From assembly GCF_036850765.1 (NCBI RefSeq), contig NC_089495.1, forward strand, positions 65,944,410 to 66,008,409: a stretch of DNA of 64,000 nt, given 5' to 3'. The notes beneath the pieces are model-generated. The model searched no databases and was not told the DNA's origin. It saw nothing but the letters and a program-made list of their open reading frames with translations. The DNA is from Saccopteryx bilineata (Eukaryota > Chordata > Mammalia > Chiroptera > Emballonuridae). The first letter of the stretch is position 1. Every line of letters starts with the position of its first letter. The translations under genes and the position numbers were made by a program. This document shows, piece by piece, positions 21,791 to 34,900 of the stretch.

Positions 21791-24700
21791 ATGGCAATAA
21801 ACAATTACATATCAATAATAACCTTAAAAGTAAATGGATTAAATGATCCAATCAAAAGACATAGGTTAACTGCATGGATAAGAAAACAGGACCTGTACAT
21901 ATGCTGTCTATAGGAGACACATCTTAAAACAAATGATGCACATAGATTGATGGTAAAAGGATGGAAAAAATATTTTATGCAAATGAAAAAGAAAAAAAAA
22001 CTGGGGTAGCAATACTTATATCAGACAAAATGGACTTTAAAACAAAGGCTATAGTAAGAGATGAAGAAGGCCCCTACATAATAATAAAGGCAGCAATCCA
22101 ACAGGAAGATATAACTATTATAAATATCTACGCACCTAATATAGGAGCACCTAAATATATAAAGCAGACTTTGATGGATAAAACGGGCGAGGTCAACAGC
22201 AATACCACAATTGTAGGGGATTTCAATACCCCACTAACATCACTAGATAGATCCTCAAAAAAGAAAATAAACAAAGAAACAGCAGATTTAAAGAATACAT
22301 TAGATCAACTGAATTTAATAGATATCTTCAGAACCTTTTACACTAAAGCAGCAGAATATACATTCTTTTCAAGTGCTCATGGTACATTCTCTAGGATAGA
22401 CCACATGTTATGGCATAAGAGTGGTCTCAACAACTTTAAGAAGATTGAAATCATATCAAGCACTTTCTCAAATACCAATGGCAGGAAACTAGAAATCAAC
22501 CACAACAGAAAAACTCAAAAATTCTCAAACACATGAAAACTAAATAGCACATTGTTAAATAACAAATGGATTAAGATCAAAGAAGAAATAAAATAATTCC
22601 TAGAAACGAATGATAATGAGCATACAAAAACTCAAAATTTATGGAACACAGCGAAAGCAGTACTGAGAGGGAAGTTCATAACACTACAGGCACACTTTAA
22701 GAAGCTAGAAAAAGCTCAAATAAACAACTTAACCCTGCATATAAAATAACTATAAAAAGAACAGCAAGTAAAGCTCAAATGTAGTAGAAGGAAGAAAATA
22801 AAGATCAGATCAGAAATAAATGACATAAAGGTTAAAGAAACAATACAGAGGATCAATGAAAGTAGGATATGGTTCTTTGAAATCGTAAACAAGAACGATG
22901 AAACTTTAATTAGACTCACCAAGAAAAAAAGAGAGAGGATTCAAATAAATAAAATTAGAAATAATAGTGCAGAAATAACAACTGACAGAAAAGAAATACA
23001 AAATATTGTAAGAAAATACTATGAAGAACTGTATGCAAAAAACTAGACAATTTAGATGAAATGAACAAATTCCTTGAAACACACAATCTTCCAAAAATCA
23101 ATCTGGAAGAATCAGAAAACCTAAACAGACCAATTACAACAAATGAGATCAAAACAGTTATCAAAAACTCCCAACAAAGAAAAGTCCTGGACCTGATGGC
23201 TTCACAAGTGAATTCTACTGAATATTCAAAGAAGAACTAACTTTTTTTCTTCTCAAGCTATTTCAAAAATTCAAGAGGAAGGAAGGCTTCCAAGCTCCTT
23301 TTATGAGGACAGCACAATTCTGATTCCAAAACCAGGCAAAGACAACACAAAGAAAGAAAATTATAGGCCAACATCCCTGATGAATATAGATGCTAAAATC
23401 CTCAACAAAATATTAGCAATGCGGATCCAACAATATAAGGAAAAAATCATACACTGTGATCAAGTGGGATTTATTCTGGGGAGGAAAGGCTGGTACAATA
23501 TTAGCAAATCAATCAATGTGATTCATCACATAAACAAAAGGAAGGAGAAAAACCACATGATAATTTCAATAAATGCAGAAAAAGCATTTGATAAAATCCA
23601 TCACTCATTCATGATCAAAACTCTCAACAAAGTTGGAATACAGGGAACATACCTCAACATGATAAAAGCCATCTATGACAAACCCACAGCCAACATCATA
23701 CTCAATGCGCAAAAATTAAAAGCAATCATCTTAAGATCAGGAACAAGGCAGGGGTACCCCCTTTCACCACTCCTATTCAACATAGTCCTGGAAGTCCTTG
23801 CCACAGCAATCAGACAAGAAGAAGAAATAAAAGGCATTCAAGTTGGAAAAGAAGAAGTAAAACTATCATTATTTGCAGATGATATGATATTGTATATAGA
23901 AAACCCTAAAGTCTCAGTCAAAAAGCTACTGGACCTGATAAATGAATTCAGCAAAGTGGCAGGATATAAAATTAATACACAGAAATCAGAGCATTTTTAT
24001 ATACCAACAATGAACAGTCAGAAAAAGAAATTAAGAAAACAACCCCTTCACTATTACAACCCAAAAATTAAAGTACCTAGGAGAAATTTTAATCAAGGAG
24101 ACTAAAGTCTTGTACTCGGAAAATTATAAAACATTGATATAAGAAATCAAGGAAGGTACAAACAAGTGGAAGCATATACCGTGCTCATGGTTAGGAAGAA
24201 TAAACATCATTAAAATGTCTATATTACCCAAAGTAATTTATAAATTCAATGCAATACCAATTAAAATACCAATGACATACTTCAAAGATATAGATAATAT
24301 ATTCCAAAAATTTATATGGAACCAAAGAAAAAAACGAATAGCCTCAGCAATCTGATAAAAGAAGATTAAAGTGGGAGGTATCACACTTCCTGATATCAAG
24401 TTATACTGCAAGGCCATTGTACTCAAAACAACCTTGTACTGGAATAAAAATAGGCATATAGATCAATGGAACAGAACAGAGAACCCAGAAATAAACCCAC
24501 AGCTCTATGGACAACTGATATTTGACAAAGGAGGCAAGGGCATACAATGGAGTAAAAGCCTCTGTAATAAATGGTGTTGGAAAATTGGACAGCTACCTGC
24601 AAAAAAATGAAACTAGACCACCAACTTACACCATTCACAAAAATCAACTCAAAATGGATAAAAGACTTAAATGTAAGCCGTGAAACCATAAGCATCTTAG

Positions 24701-25685
24701 AAGAAAACATAGAGAGTTAGCTCTCCGACATCTCTTGCAGCGAATTGTTTGCTGATTTATCTCCACAGGGAAGTGAAATAAAAGACAGGATAAACAAATG
24801 GGATTATAATAAATTAAAATGCTTTTGCGCAGCCAAAGACAATAAGAATAGAATAAAAAGACAAACAACACAATGGGACAACATATTTGACAATACATCT
24901 GATAAGGGGTAAATAACCAAAATTTATAAAGAACTTGTAAAACTCAACATCAGGAAGACAAACAATCCAATCAAAAAATGGGCATAAGAAATAGATACTT
25001 CTCCAAAGAGGACATATAGTTGGACAATATTTCAAAATTTTATATGGAACCAAAAAAGAACACAAATAGCCTCAGCAATCTTATAATAGAAGATTAAAGT
25101 GGGAGGTATCACACTTCCTGATATCAAGTTATACTACAAGGCCTTTGAACTCAAAATGTATATACAGATGGCATATAAAAAAATGCTCAACATCACTAAT
25201 CATTAGAGAAATGCAAATTAAAAACACAGTAAGTTATAACCTCACACCAGTCAGAATGGCGCTCATCAACAAAACAACACAGAATAAGTGATGGCGAGGA
25301 TGTGAAGAAAAGGGAATCCTCCTGCATTGCTGGTGGGAATGCAGACTGGTGCAGCCAGTGTGGAAAACAGTGTGGAGATTCCTCAAAAAATTAAGAGTCA
25401 AACTGCCTTTTGACCCAGCTATCCCACTTTTAGGAATATACCCTAAGAATACCATAAAACTGTTCCAAAAGGAAAAATGCACTCTCATGTTTATGGCAGC
25501 ATTGTTCACAATAGCGAAGATCTGGAAACAGCCCAAGTGTTTTCAGTGCACTAGTGGATTACAGAGCTTTCGTACATATATACTATGGAATACTACTCAG
25601 CCATAAGAAATGATGACATCGGATCATTTACAAGACCTTGATAACATTATACGGAGTAAAATATGTAAATCAGAACAAACTAAGA
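21791..25685 (+). pseudogene. L1 ORF2 pseudogene (endonuclease-reverse transcriptase)
   Basis: It starts at ATG 21791. The first endonuclease active-site position reads K in L-K-V-N-G-L-N, where N is expected, and the CLQETHL motif has a stop in place of Q (near 21910). The longest surviving pieces are endonuclease (21961-22536, with G-D-F-N-T-P-L and S-R-I-D-H-M) and reverse transcriptase (23380-24105, with F-A-D-D at 23872-23883). The zinc-knuckle region lies near 25290-25345. Several frameshifts and an internal duplication at 25022-25157 interrupt it. The end near 25685 is approximate. Confidence 0.85.
25022..25157 (+). repeat. Internal duplication of an ORF2 segment
   Basis: This segment repeats 24296-24428, including TTTATATGGAACCAAA and GTGGGAGGTATCACACTTCC. 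It interrupts text that is contiguous in the sister L1 at 35455-35480 (GAGGACATACAGATGGC). Confidence 0.83.
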
Positions 25686-26059
25686 ACTATATGAATCTAT
25701 ACATAAATGGGACATAAAAATGAGATTTAGAGACATGGTCAGAATGTGATGGTAACTGGGGGTGGGATACAGGGGTGGGGAGGTGGCGAAGAAGGAGAGA
25801 GATGTGGTGCGGTGAGGGAAGGGGCACAAAGAAAACCAGATAGAAGGTGAGAGAAGACAATTTGACTTTGGGTGAATGGTATGCAACATAATCAAATGTC
25901 AAAATAATCAGATGTTTTCTCTGAACATATGTACCCTGATTTATCAATATCACTGCATTAAAATAAAAAAATAAGATAAAAAATTTTAAAAAGTAAAAAA
26001 AAAATAGTCAATAGACTATTTCCAATATAAACTAACTGAATCTCAAGTACTTTCTATAC

Positions 26060-26640
26060 ATTTTATTTGGAAATAATTTTAAACATACAAAATATTTACA
26101 AAAATAATACAGAGTTCACATACACTCTTTTCCCATCTTCCTCTAATGTTAATTATTTACATAGACATGAGAAAATTAAAAAGTCTAGCAAATTAACATT
26201 TTTACAGTAATATTAAATGTGTCAGAGTTTATTTAATTTTATAAGATTTCCTCCTAGTTACCTTTTTCTGTTACAGAATCTCATGAGAAATCTCATATTG
26301 TCTTCACTTATTTTTTTTTAATTTTCTGTAACTTTTAAAACATTTCTTATGTTTTCTTTGTCCTTCATGAATCTCTTCGATACTTTAGATGATAACAGGA
26401 CAGTTATTTTGTAGAATGTCTCTCAATATAAGTTCACCTGATGGTTTTTCTTTACTATAATTAGGTTATTGTTATGCATTATTAGCAAAAATATGGGATC
26501 ACTGTTGGATCTTTCTCATATATCATATGGGTATTCAAGATGTCAGTATCTCTCACTACTTGTGTTTTTATTTTTGATAACTTGATTAAGCTGATGTCTT
26601 CCAAGTTTCTCTACTGCAATGTTGCTATTTTTTTATTTTA
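26060..26640. repeat. Ancient interspersed repeat, probably L1M-type 3'UTR
   Basis: It resembles a common mammal-wide repeat, with GGAAATAATTTTAAACATAC, AATACAGAGTTCACATACAC, CAGTTATTTTGTAGAATGTC and CTTCCAAGTTTCTCTACTGC in the expected order. The family name is uncertain because I cannot align it. Confidence 0.5.
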
Positions 26641-27700
26641 CAGTTAATATTTTGAGACAAACTATTAAGATTATGTTATTATCCTAATCTGCCTTAATTT
26701 TTTCAGCTTATTTTGTATATCTATTTATTTATTTAAATTACAATATTAAATAAAACTTGTCTGTATTTAAGTTATACAACAATCATTTAATATATTACAT
26801 AGTAAAATAATTATTATATTCAATCTAATTAGCATATCTTTTTATATGTTTACCATTTTTTGTGTGCGTGTGATGAGAACACATGAATTCTATTCTATCA
26901 AAAAATTTTCAGTCCTCAATACAATTTTTTTCAAAACTATTATAATTATGCTGTACATTAGATCTCTAGACTTATACACCCCCAATGATTTTAACATTTA
27001 TTGGTTGACTGTTCCTGGAAAAATTATTACTGTGGTGTTAGTCTACTGGTGATTTGAGGGTTTTCTTAATTCCTTCTACATATGTTAGAATTTTTATTTA
27101 ATGAAAAACTATCTCTTCTCCCTCACATACTTACTGTTTGAATTATGTATTCATATCCACATGTACTCATGAATGTTTGTTTTCTAGTCTAATACTATCA
27201 TTTAAAAAATTTTTGCCTCAAGTTGTACTAGTTTTGACTGTAGAATAGTTCTAATTGGCTTCTGTGTTTTGTTTGTTTGTTTTTATCTGTCCCTATAGTA
27301 TTTTTACTTCTTTATTTTCTGTAAACATAAAATATTTCAAGTTCATCTTATAATTAAAGTAGTTTTAGTGTTCTAAAATAGTAAGGAAAAGAGATAAGCT
27401 ATTCAATGTTAATTTGTGGTCAATATAGAAATATGACTTAACCCAACAGAAGTTTTTCTTCTTCATTTATAAATAGTAACTGGATATGATTAACGCCTAT
27501 AATGTTAAGTAATGAAATATTCAGAGAGTTAAGTACAGTAGCAGAACAGTTATTCAAAGAGTTAAAGTAGAAAATAAATATTAAACTTATCAGTAATGAC
27601 TTGGAGGTATATTCTCATTTCTAGGTCAAGAGTGTGTTAATTCAATTCTATATGCATGTATGGATTATCTACTATATTTAAAATATTGTACTGGATGAAA
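26641..27700. other. Unassigned AT-rich sequence
   Basis: No gene, strong repeat or RNA signature is seen. Confidence 0.45.
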
Positions 27701-28850
27701 TAATAGCTCTTCTACATATGTATATGTATTTAACCATTAGTGAATATTTGTTATATCAGATGTTATACTAACTCTTGAAACTGCTAAGGTAAATAAGAAA
27801 TGTGTAAAACCATAATTTTAATAGTACATGGAATAATTGTAAAAAATATAAACATAATATTGTGGGACACAGAGAAAAGAATCTTCAGGTGCATTTAACA
27901 AAACAAATAATTATCTTAAGAGAGTACATACTTAGTGTTATAAGAGAATTACAAAGTCATATTAGAGTTTAGATATAGTTTTATTACTCCATTCCCAATT
28001 GGAAGGGGTTATGGATGACAATAAAGGCAGATAAGCATTAAGAATAAGAGTGCAAGTCCTGGAAAATGCAATGACTACTGTCAGACATTAGGAATCTAGT
28101 GGTAAGCTATGCTAAGATATTTGCAGATTTTGTTGGCAGGCCATCTCTACCCCAAGCTAAAATATGAGGCTGGAATAGAAGATTTTAAAAATCAAGTTCT
28201 GATATTTTTATTTAGTTTGGTTTGCAATGGGAAAATATTAAATGTTTTTAGCACAAAATAACAAGAATAAGTTTGTTCTAAAGATAACCAGGCATTGATA
28301 TTAGAGATTAATTGTTTAAATATTGTTGGGCGATGTTAGAATGAGTAAAAAGTAAAGACATTTCCTCTTTCCATATATTTAATAATCATTTTTTATTATC
28401 TGTTAACTAATAAAAATGTAATGCAATACATATGATATCATCTGTGTTATCAAGAAACTTAGTGTAAGAGACAAAAGTAAACACACGTTATGATGATAGA
28501 GGTATGTTGAGAATGTTGTTCTATACCATGAAAATGGGGAAAGGACACCTCACCCAGGTTGGAAGAGTGTTGAGAGCAAGGCATATTGCATTAAAGTTTG
28601 AACAATTGCTTGAAAAAATGGTTTTGGAGTTGAAGTGACCATGTGGAGAAAAATGCATTCTCTATAGAAGGAAAAAGCTGGAAGAAGGTGAAAAATTAGA
28701 AATAACTGCTATTTGATGGCGATGGCTAGGGTTTAGGAGACAAAAGGTGAAAATTACCTTTTAAGTTAGCAAAATCCTGGGAAACCTTAAGGAGTGTTCA
28801 CTTTATCCTGTGAACGATTAAAAAAAAACATGTTTAGGGAAACTCATTTG
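27701..28850. repeat. Possible ancient mammalian repeats, family unresolved
   Basis: Text such as GAAAATGGGGAAAGGACACC, GTTGGAAGAGTGTTGAGAGC and GATAGAGGTATGTTG resembles an old interspersed repeat also suspected at 39600-40140 and 40453-40640. It is too diverged to name by eye. Confidence 0.3.
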
Positions 28851-29455
28851 AGTCCACTAGGAAGTAGGTGGGCAGATGAGAAACAGCAGCCTATCCCTGA
28901 GCTATTTCAGCCACACTAGGTCTATGAACTTATTTATTTTTACCCTTGAGGCATAAAATTTTGCTTGCAGAACTTATTTTTGCTGCATAAAACAGTTTCT
29001 AAACTACCCTGCAACAATGAGAGGCTACTGGGCACAAGTAAGGATAACGGTGAGAGTGAAGAGTAAAATACTTTATCAATCAATTGCTGCTTGATCAGCC
29101 AAGCAGAAATTTAAAAACTTAGAGAAACAAAAAGTTGCTCCACCTGATCACTTATATTACTATTCAGGGAAAAATCAATTAAAAGTAAAAACTCTCCTTT
29201 TTTATTGAATTAGTAAATATAAAAATGTTAACCATTCTGACTTTCCTATGAGATGTGGAATAATATTCTATATTTCTAGAAACAATATATATTGTTACAT
29301 GCATTCTAAAATTACATACATTCTAAAATGAGCTCTAAAATGAGCATTCTAAAGTAATTGAATTGGTCATTCAATTATTATAAATACTAAACTTTGATAC
29401 ATGAATTCTACATTTAAATGTCTAGTCTTAAAAAAATATTAGAAATGTAAATATC
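28851..29455. other. Unassigned AT-rich sequence
   Basis: No gene or recognised repeat precedes the hAT element. It includes a short local duplication of TCTAAAATGAGC-like words near 29315-29350. Confidence 0.45.
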
Positions 29456-29463
29456 TTATACTG

Positions 29464-29616
29464 CAGTGGTCCCCAACCCCCAGGCTGCAAACTGGTACCG
29501 GTCTGTGGGCCATTTGGTACCGGTCCACAGAGAAAAAATAAATAACCTACATTATTTCCGTTTTATTTATATTTAAGTCTGAATGATGATTTATTTTTAA
29601 AAAATGACCAGATTCC
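29464..29616 (-). mobile_element. hAT MITE, first half (split by L1)
   Basis: It opens with the terminal inverted repeat CAGTGGTCCCCAACCC preceded by the 8-bp TSD TTATACTG (29456-29463). The text, with CCGGTCTGTGGGCCATTTGG, matches the reverse complement of the uninterrupted copy at 40151-40444. It breaks off at 29616, where the L1 enters. The strand is given relative to the 40151 copy. Confidence 0.88.
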
Positions 29617-29625
29617 AGGGACCTG

Positions 29626-29633
29626 AAGATGGC
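29626..29633 (+). promoter_or_regulatory. YY1-like motif at L1 5' end
   Basis: AAGATGGC lies 10-17 nt from the L1 start. In human L1 a YY1 site at a comparable position helps set the transcription start. The sister copy at 19923 has lost the core (AAGATAAC). Confidence 0.5.
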
Positions 29634-30533
29634 AGCAGAGTAGGCGGATGCACAGATGCCCAGCTCTCACCACCAAACTGGAATACAAATCAATTTAGGA
29701 AAAATCAGCATAAAAAACCAACTCTGGACTACAAGAATAGCTCTCAAAAACCAAGGAGCAAAGAATAAGCCACAACAAACCTGGTAGGGAGCGCCTAAAT
29801 CTCCCCTTCTTACAGGAATGGAGGGTGGGGTGAGGCTGAGAGCCAGAGGGGATCTCACTCCAGGGAAAAGAGCAGAAAATACTGCTCATAGGCACTTGCC
29901 TGGCGACCAGGGAGTGAGGTGTGTTGAAAAGACCAGCTTATCTCCCAAATGGAAAGGAGAGAGAGAGGGACAGACTGTGATGGGCTAAGGAATGCAGGAG
30001 ATGACCTAAAAAAGCTGATTCATCCATGCTGGAGGCAACCATAGCTGGGGGAGGGAATGATCCTTCCACAAAACAGAACTGAATTGCTTCCAGATCAGAG
30101 ATCACCAGACTTCTCTCCAGCTCCAATCAGTGCAACAAGACAGCTGAAAACAAGAAGTGGGGAGGAAGGGCAGTAACTCAGGTCTCCATGGAGATCTGAG
30201 ATACACCTCTCCCTTACTGAAGCTGAGAAAACACCCTGCCACCAGAGAGATTAGTTGGTGGAAGAGGCCTTCAGAGTCTCAGGTTAGACCCATCACATTT
30301 CTGGATACAGTTTCAAGAAAGCCCCCTGCTGAGATCAGTAAATAATGCTATCACCTGTTAAGAAAACAAACAAATCAAGACTTCAAAGCTGCCCAAATCT
30401 GAAAGTGGATTACAAATAATAGCTGATACCAACCCAAGAAGACCTAGAAATAACACAATTGAAAACTGGCGGCAGACAACACCAAGCCTAGATTCAACCG
30501 ACTCTACAAACAAAACACCCAAACACAGACATA

Positions 30534-31845
30534 ATGAGAAGACAAAAAAGTGCAATGCAAATGAAACCACAAGAGAAACCTTCAGGAGATGAGCTGAGTG
30601 ATATGGAAATAATCAAACTTCCAGATGCAGAGTTCAAAATAATGATTATAAGGATGCTTAGGGATCTTAGAACAACAATGGATGGTCATTATGAACACCT
30701 AAATAAAGAAATAGCAAGTATAAAAAAGGATATTAAAATATTAAAAAAGAATCAGTCTGGGATGACAAATAGAATATCAGAAATAAAGACCACAATGGAA
30801 GGAATTAAAAACAGAATGGATAGAGCCCTGGCTGGTGGGCTCAGCGGTAGGGCATCGGCCTGGCATCAGGAGTCCCGGGTTTGATTCCCAGCCAGGGCAC
30901 ACAGGAGAAGCACCCATCTGCTTCTCCACCCCTCCCTCTCTCCTTCCTCTCTGTCTCTCTCTTCCCCTCCCACAGCCGAGGCTCCATTGGAACAGAGATG
31001 GCCCGGGCACTGGGGATGGCTCTGTGGCCTCTGCCTCAGGTGCTGGAATGGCTCTGGATGCAACAGGGCGATGCCCCAGAGGGGCGGAACATCGGCCCCT
31101 GGTAGACATGCCAGGTGGATCCTGGTCGGGCGCATGCAGGAGTCTGTCTGACTGCCTCCCTGTTTCCAGCTTCGGAAAAATGAAAAAAAAAAACAAAAAA
31201 AAAACCACACAGGGTGGATAGAGCTGAAGATCAAATCAGCGAGTTGGAGGACAACTTGAATGAAGGCAAGAAAGCAGAGAAGAAAAAAGAAAAGAGACTC
31301 AAAAAGTCTGAGGAAACTCTTAGAGAGTCTGTGACAACATGTAGAGAAATAACATCCACATCATAGGGGTTCCTGAAGAAGAAGAAAAAGAACAAGGGAT
31401 AGAGACTTTGTTCAATCATATCATAGCTGAAAACTTCCCTAAATTAATGCAAGAAACACTCTCACAAGTTCAAGAAGCACAGAGGACTTTATTAAAGACA
31501 AACCCAAAGAAACCTACACCAAGACACATCATAATTAAAATACCAAAGCTAAGTGATAAAGAGAAAATATTAAAAGCTGCTACAGAAAAAAAAGCTATAA
31601 CCTACAAAGGAGCCACCAAAAGGATGACATCAGACTTCTCAACAGAAACACTTGAGGAAAGAAGGGAATGGTAAGAAATATTCAAAGTAATGCAGAACAA
31701 GAACCTACAACCAAGACTACTTTATCCAAAAAGGCTATCGTTTAAAATTGAAGGAGAAATAAAAAGCTTCCCAGACAAAAAACAACTCAAGAAATTCATT
31801 ACAACCAAACCAATGCTGCAGGAAATGTTAAGAGGTCTGATGTAA
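30534..31845 (+). pseudogene. L1 ORF1 interrupted by a SINE
   Basis: ATG at 30534 opens a frame covering the N-terminal and early coiled-coil part for about 95 codons before the SINE at 30826. After the SINE the text continues with E-L-E-D-N-L-N-E-G-K coiled coil. A frame from 31408 to 31674 gives the RRM and early C-terminal part (P-T-P-R-H-I-I-I-K, then S-D-F-S-T-E-T-L-E-E-R-R-E-W), ending in a stop where other copies continue. The frame end is placed at TAA 31843-31845 after L-R-G-L-M. It is non-functional because of the SINE, frameshifts and stops. Confidence 0.85.
30826..31214 (+). mobile_element. tRNA-derived SINE inside L1 ORF1
   Basis: Head CCCTGGCTGGTGGGCTCAGC, tail CAGCTTCGGAAAAATG and an A-rich end. 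The 15-bp TSD is ACAGAATGGATAGAG (30811-30825) versus ACAGGGTGGATAGAG (31209-31223), two mismatches. Confidence 0.9.
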
Positions 31846-31905
31846 ATCAAAGACCAAAGTGGGAAAAGAATATAGCAAAAAAGGCATACAGCTTTAAAGA
31901 ATAAA

Positions 31906-34900
31906 ATGTCAATACATATCACAATGGCAATATATATGTACAACTACATATCAATAATAATCATAAATGTAAATGGATTAAATGATCCAATCAAAAGACA
32001 TAGGGTAGCTGCATGTATAAGAAAACAGGACCCATTCATATACTGTCTACAAGAGACACACCTTAGAACAAAAGATACACATAGATTAAGGTAAAAGGAT
32101 GGAAAAGACATTTCATGCAAATGGAAATGAAAAAAAAGCTGGGGTAGCAATACTTATATCAGAAAAATTGGACTTTAGGCCCTGGCCAATTGGCTCAGTG
32201 GTAGAGCGTCGGCCTGGCGTGCAGGAGACCCGGGTTTGGTTCCCGGCCAGGGCACACAGGAGAAGTGCCCATTTGCTTCTCCACCCCCCCTTCCTCACTG
32301 TCTCTCTCTTCCCCTCCCGCAGCCAAGGCTCCATTGGAACAAAGATGGCCCAGGCACTGGGGATGGCCCCTTGGCCTCTGCCCCAGGCACTAGAGTGGCT
32401 CTGGTTGCAAAAGAGCGACGTCCCGGAGGGGCAGAGCATCACCCCCTGGTGGGCAGAGTGTCGCCTCTGGTGGGAGTGCTGAGTGGATCCCGGTCAGGCG
32501 CAGGCGGGAGTCTGTCTGACTGTCTCTCCCTGTTTCCAGCTTCAGAAAAATACAAAAAAAAAAAAAAGAGAGAAAAATTGGACTTTAAAACAAAGGATAT
32601 AGTAAGGGATAAGAAAGGCCAATACATCCAACAGGAAGATATAATTATTATAAATATCTATGCACCTAATATAAGAGCACCTAAATATATAAAGCAGACT
32701 TTGTTGGATTTAAAGGGCGAGATCAACAGCAATATTATAATAGTAGGGGATTTCAATACCCCACAAACATCACTACATAGATCCTCAAGAAAGAAAATTA
32801 ACAAAGAAACAGCAGACTTATTGGACACACTAGATCAACACGAATTAATAGATATCTTCAGAACCTTTCACCCTAAAGCAGCAGAATATACATTATTTTC
32901 AAGTACTCATGGTACATTGTCTAGGATAGACCACATGTTAGGGCACAAAATAAGTCTCAACAAATTTAAGAAGATTGAAATCATATCAAGCACTTTCTGC
33001 AATCACAATGGCATGAAACTTGAAATGAACCACAACTGAAAAGCTCAAAAATTCTCAAACACATGGAAACTAAATAGCACATTGTTAAATAACAAATGGA
33101 TTAAGAATGAGATCAAAGAAGAAATAAAAAAATTCCTAGAAACGAATGACAATGAGCATACAACCACTCAAAATTTATGGGACATAGCAAAAGCAGTACT
33201 GAAAGGGAAGTTCATAGCACTACAGGCACACTTTAAGAAGCTAGAAAAAGCTCAAATAAACAACTTAACCCTGCATATAAAAGAACTAGAAAAAAACAGC
33301 AAGTAAAGCCCAAATGCAGCAGGAGGAAGAAAATAATAAAGATTAGAGCAGAAATAAATTACATAGAGGCTAAAGAAACAATACAGAGGATCAATGAAAC
33401 TAGGATATGGTTCTTTGAAAAGGTAAACAAGATTGATGAACCTTTAACCAGACTCATCAAGAAAAAGAGAGAGAGGACTCAAATAAATAAAATTAGAAAT
33501 GAGAGTGGAGAAATAACAACTGACACAACAGAAATACAAAATATTGTAAGAAAATACTATGAAGAACTGTATGCCAAAAAAGTAGACAACCTAGATGAAA
33601 TGGACAAATTCCTTGAAACATACAATCTCCCAAAAATCAATCTGAAAGAATCAGAAAACCTAAACAGACCGATTACAACAAATGAGATCAAAACAGTTAT
33701 CAAAAATCTCACAACAAAGAAAAGAGGAAGGAAGACTTCCAAGCTCTTTTTATGAGGTGAGCATAATTCTAATTTCAAAACCAGGCAAAGACAACACAAA
33801 GAAATTATAGGCCAATATCTATGATGAATATACATCCTAAAATCCTCAACAAAATATTAGCAATGCGGATCCAACAACATATGGAAAAAATCATACACCA
33901 TGATCAAGTGGGATTTATTCTGGGGAGGAAAGGCTGGTACAATATTTGTAAATCAATCAATCTGATTAATCACATAAACAAAAAGAAGGAGAAAACCCAC
34001 ATGATAATTTCAATAGATGCAGAAAAAGCATTTGATAAAATCCAGCACCCATTCATGATCAAAACTCTCAGCAAAGTGGGAATACAGGGAACATACCTCA
34101 ACATGATAAAAGCCATCCATTACAAACCCACAGCCAACATCATACTCAATGCGCAAAAATTAAAAGCAATCCCCTTAAGATCAGGAACTAGGCAGGGGTG
34201 ACCCCTTTACCACTCTTATTTTACATAGTCTTGAAAGTCCTAGCCACAGCAATCAAACAAGAAGAAGAAATAAAAGGCATTCAAGTTGGAAAAGAAGAAG
34301 TAAAACTATCATTATTTGCAGATGATATGATATTGTATATAGAAAACCCTAACGTCTCAGTCAAAAAACTACTGGACCTGATAAATGAATTCAGCAAAAT
34401 GGCAGGATATAAAATCAATACTCAGAAATCAGAGGCACTTTTATATGCCAATAATGAACAGTCTGAAAGAGAAATTAAGGAAACAGTCCCCTTCACTATT
34501 ACATCAAAAAAAAAAAAAAAGTACCTAGGAGTAAACTTAACCAAGGAGACTAAAGATTTGTACTTGGAAAATTGTAAAGCATTGATAAAAGAAATCAAGG
34601 AAGATACAAACAAGTGGAAGCATATACTGTGCTCATGGTTAGAAAGAATAAACATCATTAAAATGTCTATATTACCCAAAGCAATCTATAAATTCAATGC
34701 AATACCAATTAAAATACCAATGACATACTTCAAAGATATAGATAATATATTCCAAAAATTTATATGGAACCAAAGAAAAAAATGAATAGCCTCAGCAATC
34801 TTAAAAAAGAAGAATAAAGTGGGAGGTATCACACTTCCTGATATCGTTATACTACAAGGCCATTGTACTCAAAACAGCCTGGTACTCGCATAAGAACAGG

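Larger units (their letters stand above)
19923..26000 (+). mobile_element. Near full-length L1 (short-5'UTR lineage), sense, decayed
   Basis: The order is a 5'UTR of about 0.9 kb, ORF1 pseudogene (20827-21733), spacer, ORF2 pseudogene (21791 to about 25685), a 3'UTR with G-rich tract (25759-25818) and an A-rich tail. It is flanked by a 17-bp TSD. It is closely similar to the 29617-36262 element throughout. At the 5' end the YY1-like AAGATGGC of the sister copy reads AAGATAAC here. A segment of about 130 bp from ORF2 is duplicated within it at 25022-25157. Confidence 0.92.

Noticed and set aside
23380..24105. Group II intron, retron or other stand-alone reverse transcriptase
   Set aside because: The F-A-D-D-containing frame is flanked by L1 endonuclease and C-terminal sequence in the correct order and by L1 TSDs.
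32099..33039. A long frame mixing SINE and L1 peptides (32236-33039)
   Set aside because: It is a read-through from a SINE into L1 ORF2 sequence; a frame accident of the nested insertion, not a fusion gene.
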